Shown here one piece after another: positions 6,374 to 8,280 of a DNA stretch of 8,280 bases (position 1 is its first letter; each line of letters begins with the position of its first letter). Origin of the DNA: Candidatus Omnitrophica bacterium CG02_land_8_20_14_3_00__42_8 (lineage in GTDB: Bacteria > Omnitrophota > Gorgyraeia > Gorgyraeales > Gorgyraeaceae); contig PEUD01000055.1 of the NCBI GenBank assembly GCA_002780805.1, positions 1 to 8,280 on the forward strand, written 5' to 3'. Both the position numbers and the translations under genes were made by a program. The notes under the pieces were generated by a model. The model ran no database searches, was not told the origin of the DNA, and was given only the letters and a program-made list of their open reading frames with translations.

Positions 6374-6892
6374 ATGCGCAAAATAATAACCTTCTGCCTT
6401 AACATTCTTTTAATATCCACGGTCTCTATTTGTTTTGCTGAAGAAGCCAAAACAGAAGATAAAAATAACGATGGCAGGCCTGACATGTGGATATATTACG
6501 ATAATAACCAGAGGCCTGTCAAGATAGAAAGCGATCGAAACTATGACGGCAAACTAGACCTCTGGATATCCTACGGAGAAAAAGGCCAGAGAAAGACAGA
6601 GATTGATATGAACTTTGACGGCAGGCCTGACATGTATTCATATTATCAATACGGCCAGCGCGTAAAATTAGAAATGGATATCAACTACGACGGAAAATTG
6701 GATCAGATAAGTGACTACAGGGACGGCAAACTTATAAAAATGCAAAAAGCCGATAAGGATGGTAAATTAGAAACTCTTTTTGATTTAACCGGCCGTTACT
6801 CATCTCAGCAAAAAAACACCCAGCATTACGAAACCTATACCCAGCCCCTTGATAATAGTAAAGCTTTCCCCGAAAAACAAAAGGCCCAGTAA
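6374..6892 (+). CDS. Secreted DxNxDGxxD-repeat protein, probably calcium-binding
   Basis: 172 residues from ATG 6374. I prefer this start because it gives a clean signal peptide (MRKIITFCLNILLISTVSICFA, cut near residue 22) and because the frame's earlier ATG (6317) falls inside the promoter -10. No strong Shine-Dalgarno is visible. After the signal come about five tandem units of 23-25 residues, each opening with an acidic loop: DKNNDGRPD (29-37), DRNYDGKLD (54-62), DMNFDGRPD (78-86), DINYDGKLD (102-110) and a decayed KADKDGKLE (125-133). The spacers are aromatic (MWIYY, LWISY, MYSYY). DxNxDGxxD resembles EF-hand, dockerin and thrombospondin type 3 calcium loops, so extracytoplasmic calcium binding is likely but unproven. 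There is no convincing lipobox. The Gln-rich tail after about residue 143 is encoded opposite the end of the EamA gene (93-bp antisense overlap). Function is unknown. Confidence 0.75.
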   Translation: MRKIITFCLNILLISTVSICFAEEAKTEDKNNDGRPDMWIYYDNNQRPVKIESDRNYDGKLDLWISYGEKGQRKTEIDMNFDGRPDMYSYYQYGQRVKLEMDINYDGKLDQISDYRDGKLIKMQKADKDGKLETLFDLTGRYSSQQKNTQHYETYTQPLDNSKAFPEKQKAQ

Positions 6893-7219
6893 AAAAGAAA
6901 CCAGGGGATATGTGGCGGCTATCGGCACCATCTTGGATACTTCTCCATGCTTAAGGGCGTTATAGAAAAATATCTGGCCGAGGATACTAGCTGTAATTCC
7001 CCCGAGAAATAAAAAGATTATTGTTTTCGGGTCAGCTTTTAAGGCCAATCTAAACGCATTATTATTAAAAATACCCAGGATAATAGCTCCTATGATAATT
7101 CCGGATGAGCGTACTATAACGCCTGATAACGGTTCTATATTCTTAAGGCCTATCTTTTCCATTACAGGCGCTATGCCCCATACGAATGCCGCCAGTATCG
7201 CGAAATAATATGGTTTCAT
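6800..7219 (-). CDS. Half-size EamA/DMT-family membrane transporter
   Basis: 139 residues with about five membrane spans: 3-20 (FAILAAFVWGIAPVMEKIG, the typical EamA opening), 32-51, 66-88, 95-117 and 121-138. The sequence AATYPLVSFLLGLLFFGESF is the conserved end of an EamA repeat. Standard drug/metabolite transporters have two such repeats (about 290-300 residues); this is a single repeat, like the stand-alone family of about 140 residues that would act as a dimer. It is not evidently truncated, since it has a strong Shine-Dalgarno (AGGAGG, 7230-7225, 5 nt from ATG) and ends at a natural domain boundary. The substrate cannot be told. It is divergent from era with a shared promoter region, and convergent with the repeat protein with a 93-bp overlap. 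Confidence 0.87.
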   Translation of the reverse strand: MKPYYFAILAAFVWGIAPVMEKIGLKNIEPLSGVIVRSSGIIIGAIILGIFNNNAFRLALKADPKTIIFLFLGGITASILGQIFFYNALKHGEVSKMVPIAATYPLVSFLLGLLFFGESFTIIKGLGIGFVMLGVFLLR

Positions 7220-7238
7220 CGATGCCTCCTCTGTTTTT

Positions 7239-7272
7239 GATATAACATACCATATCTAAGTTTACAAAACAA
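7239..7272 (-). promoter_or_regulatory. Promoter of the EamA gene (two overlapping readings)
   Basis: On the minus strand, TTGTTT (7272-7267), 17-bp spacer and TATGTT (7249-7244) preceded by TGG. An overlapping alternative is TTGTAA (7267-7262), 17-bp spacer and TATATC (7244-7239) preceded by TGT. Either gives a short leader containing the AGGAGG site. The -35 region lies inside the left arm of the inverted repeat. Confidence 0.45.
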
Positions 7273-7299
7273 GTATTACTCGTTTGTAAACTTAGATAT
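7252..7299. repeat. Inverted repeat with 17-bp perfect arms in a divergent promoter region
   Basis: ATATCTAAGTTTACAAA (7252-7268) is the exact reverse complement of 7283-7299, with a 14-nt spacer (7269-7282). The arms reach outward into TACCATA (7248-7254) and TATGGTA (7304-7310), which are also inverted copies. The arms cover the -35 regions of both divergent genes, so a bound dimeric regulator would affect EamA and era together. It could also be a small mobile palindrome. Confidence 0.7.
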
Positions 7300-7314
7300 T
7301 AATTATGGTATAAT
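7284..7314 (+). promoter_or_regulatory. era promoter with perfect extended -10, probably leaderless
   Basis: TATAAT (7309-7314) preceded by TGG (7306-7308), a consensus extended -10. A -35-like TTGTAA (7284-7289) lies at a long 19-bp spacing. The ATG at 7321 is 6 nt after the -10, so transcription should begin at or within a base or two of the start codon. No Shine-Dalgarno precedes it. Confidence 0.6.
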
Positions 7315-7320
7315 ATACGC

Positions 7321-8235
7321 ATGTTCAAGGCAGGCAGAGTATCGATAATCGGAAGGCCGAATGTAGGAAAATCCACGCTTCTCAACGTCCTCATCAAGGA
7401 GAAAGTCTGTATCGTATCGGAAAGGCCTGAGACCACGCGCGATAATATCCAGGGCATAATATCAGATAAGGATTTTCAGGTAGTATTCATAGATACCCCG
7501 GGCATACACAGGCCAAAAAACCTGCTCGGGAAATTAATGGTGCGCAAGGCCCAGGCTTCTGCCATGGAAACAGATTTAAACCTTATCCTTATAGATGCCC
7601 ACAGCGGCATAACAAAAGAGGATATAGAAATATTTAACCTCATGCCTGAAAAATTAAATTTCCTCATCATAAACAAAATAGATAAAATTGACAGGCGCAA
7701 TGTCCTCCCTATTATTGAAAAAGCCCAAAAATTCAATTTCAAAGAAATAATACCTATATCAGCTTTAAAAAAAGATGGCACAGATATTGTGTTTAAAAAA
7801 ATACTGGAATACCTGCCAGAAAGTTTTCCGTTCTTTCCGGATGGCCAGCTGACTGATAAAAATGAGCGGTTTATGGTGCAGGAAATCATCAGGGAAAAAA
7901 CACTGGAAATAACTTATCAGGAAGTGCCTCATTCCATAGCGGTGGTTGTCGAGGAGATGGAAGAGAGAGACCCCTCACCCTGCCCTCTCCCCCAAATGGG
8001 GGAGAGGATTAAGGTGAGGGGGACGGTCTACATAAGGGCTAATATATATTGCGAAAAAGACAGCCAAAAAAGCATTATTATCGGCAAAGACGGTAAGATG
8101 CTAAAAAAAATAGGCGAGGCCTCGCGAAAAGACATAGAAAATTTCCTGCAGAAAAAAGTTTTTCTGGATTTATGGGTTAAGGTTTACAAAAACTGGAGAA
8201 AAGATCCGTTCGCTTTGAAAAACCTTGGATATTAA
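7321..8235 (+). CDS. era: GTPase Era, ribosome assembly factor, with in-frame palindromic insertion
   Basis: 304 residues. The GTPase domain has G1 GRPNVGKS (11-18), G2 in PETTRDNI (36-43, Thr39), G3 DTPG (58-61), G4 NKID (118-121) and G5 SAL (147-149). The C-terminal KH RNA-binding domain has VQEIIREKTL (186-195), VPHSIAVVVEEMEER (202-216), DSQKSIIIGKDGKMLKKIG (247-265, GKDG loop 255-258) and DLWVKVYKNWRKDP (283-296). Era binds the 3' end of 16S rRNA and helps mature the 30S subunit at the membrane-cytoplasm interface. Between strands of the KH region, residues 218-234 (PSPCPLPQMGERIKVRG) have no counterpart in Era proteins I know and are encoded by a 51-nt palindrome. Without them the segment reads EEMEERD-TVYIRANIY, the normal hairpin. 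The start is fixed by the standard distance to G1. It looks functional; apart from the insert it is normal. Confidence 0.98.
   Translation: MFKAGRVSIIGRPNVGKSTLLNVLIKEKVCIVSERPETTRDNIQGIISDKDFQVVFIDTPGIHRPKNLLGKLMVRKAQASAMETDLNLILIDAHSGITKEDIEIFNLMPEKLNFLIINKIDKIDRRNVLPIIEKAQKFNFKEIIPISALKKDGTDIVFKKILEYLPESFPFFPDGQLTDKNERFMVQEIIREKTLEITYQEVPHSIAVVVEEMEERDPSPCPLPQMGERIKVRGTVYIRANIYCEKDSQKSIIIGKDGKMLKKIGEASRKDIENFLQKKVFLDLWVKVYKNWRKDPFALKNLGY
7971..8021. mobile_element. 51-nt palindromic mini-element inserted in frame in era
   Basis: Outer arms CCCCTCACC (7971-7979) and GGTGAGGGG (8013-8021) pair perfectly. Inner arms CCTCTCCCCC (7984-7993) and GGGGGAGAGG (7998-8007) pair around an AAAT loop, with CTGC opposite ATTAA as an internal bulge. 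The length is 17 codons exactly, so the era frame is kept. CCCTCACCC...CCCTCTCCC...GGGAGAGG...GGTGAGGG palindromes are, as I recall, a widespread family of short dispersed repeats in environmental bacteria. The C/G-rich composition contrasts with the AT-rich host gene. Confidence 0.8.
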
Positions 8236-8239
8236 CCCC

Positions 8240-8280
8240 GCCCTTTCTGCTTCGAAGTATCTCTTCATAGTAGAAAGGGC
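8240..8280. repeat. 41-nt hairpin immediately after era, possibly terminator or palindromic repeat
   Basis: GCCCTTTCT (8240-8248) pairs with AGAAAGGGC (8272-8280). The stem continues through G-T, C-G and T-A pairs, two mismatches and GAAG/CTTC (8254-8257 with 8263-8266), closing on a TATCT loop. It starts 5 nt after the era stop. The window ends at the last base of the stem, so a following T-tract cannot be checked. Confidence 0.55.

Noticed and set aside
6800..7219. EamA gene as a truncated pseudogene
   Set aside because: Stand-alone single-repeat EamA proteins of about 140 residues are known, and the gene has a strong Shine-Dalgarno and intact ends.

Overview
The window is an ordinary-looking chromosomal stretch of moderate-to-low GC bacterial DNA with ten protein genes, one of them cut by the left edge. 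A probable beta-barrel protein with a terminal Phe, Sec signal peptides and a murein carboxypeptidase suggest a diderm with peptidoglycan. Gene content, compact overlapping genes and the many short palindromic repeats suggest an uncultivated lineage such as Omnitrophota (former OP3). That assignment is a guess from style; no marker here proves it.

Layout. (1) 1-168, minus: the N-terminal part of endonuclease III (nth). (2) 169-223: a divergent promoter region centred on a perfect 20-bp palindrome. (3) 224-2766, plus: a tight two-gene operon with an FAD-linked 2-hydroxyacid dehydrogenase (GlcD/D-LDH type) and a LarA-family nickel-pincer racemase homologue, overlapping by 4 bases. (4) 2765-2848: a compound palindromic element with two GTAG-headed hairpins that fills the convergent gap. 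(5) 6280-2847, minus: an apparent operon nadE > small two-TM protein > D-Ala-D-Ala carboxypeptidase > putative outer-membrane barrel, with a perfect 28-bp GTAG...CTAC palindrome between the first two genes. (6) 6374-6892, plus: a secreted protein made of DxNxDGxxD repeats, overlapping tail-to-tail with (7) 6800-7219, minus: a half-size EamA transporter. (8) 7220-7320: a divergent promoter region holding a 17-bp-arm inverted repeat. (9) 7321-8235, plus: era, which carries an in-frame 51-nt palindromic element inside its KH-domain region. (10) 8240-8280: a hairpin right after era.

How they work together. The oxidase and LarA homologue probably form a 2-hydroxyacid module in which the racemase interconverts enantiomers and the flavoenzyme oxidises one of them. 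The LarA position that I align with Lys298 of lactate racemase is Arg, so lactate need not be the substrate. The nadE operon mixes cofactor synthesis with envelope functions. Nth and Era are housekeeping genes.

The most noteworthy signals are non-genic: a mobile-looking palindrome accommodated in frame inside an essential GTPase, REP-like GTAG hairpins in two intergenic gaps, and symmetric palindromes at divergent promoters where a TATGGTA word supplies extended -10 elements. The start codons of era and the oxidase gene lie only 6 nt beyond the -10, implying leaderless mRNAs.
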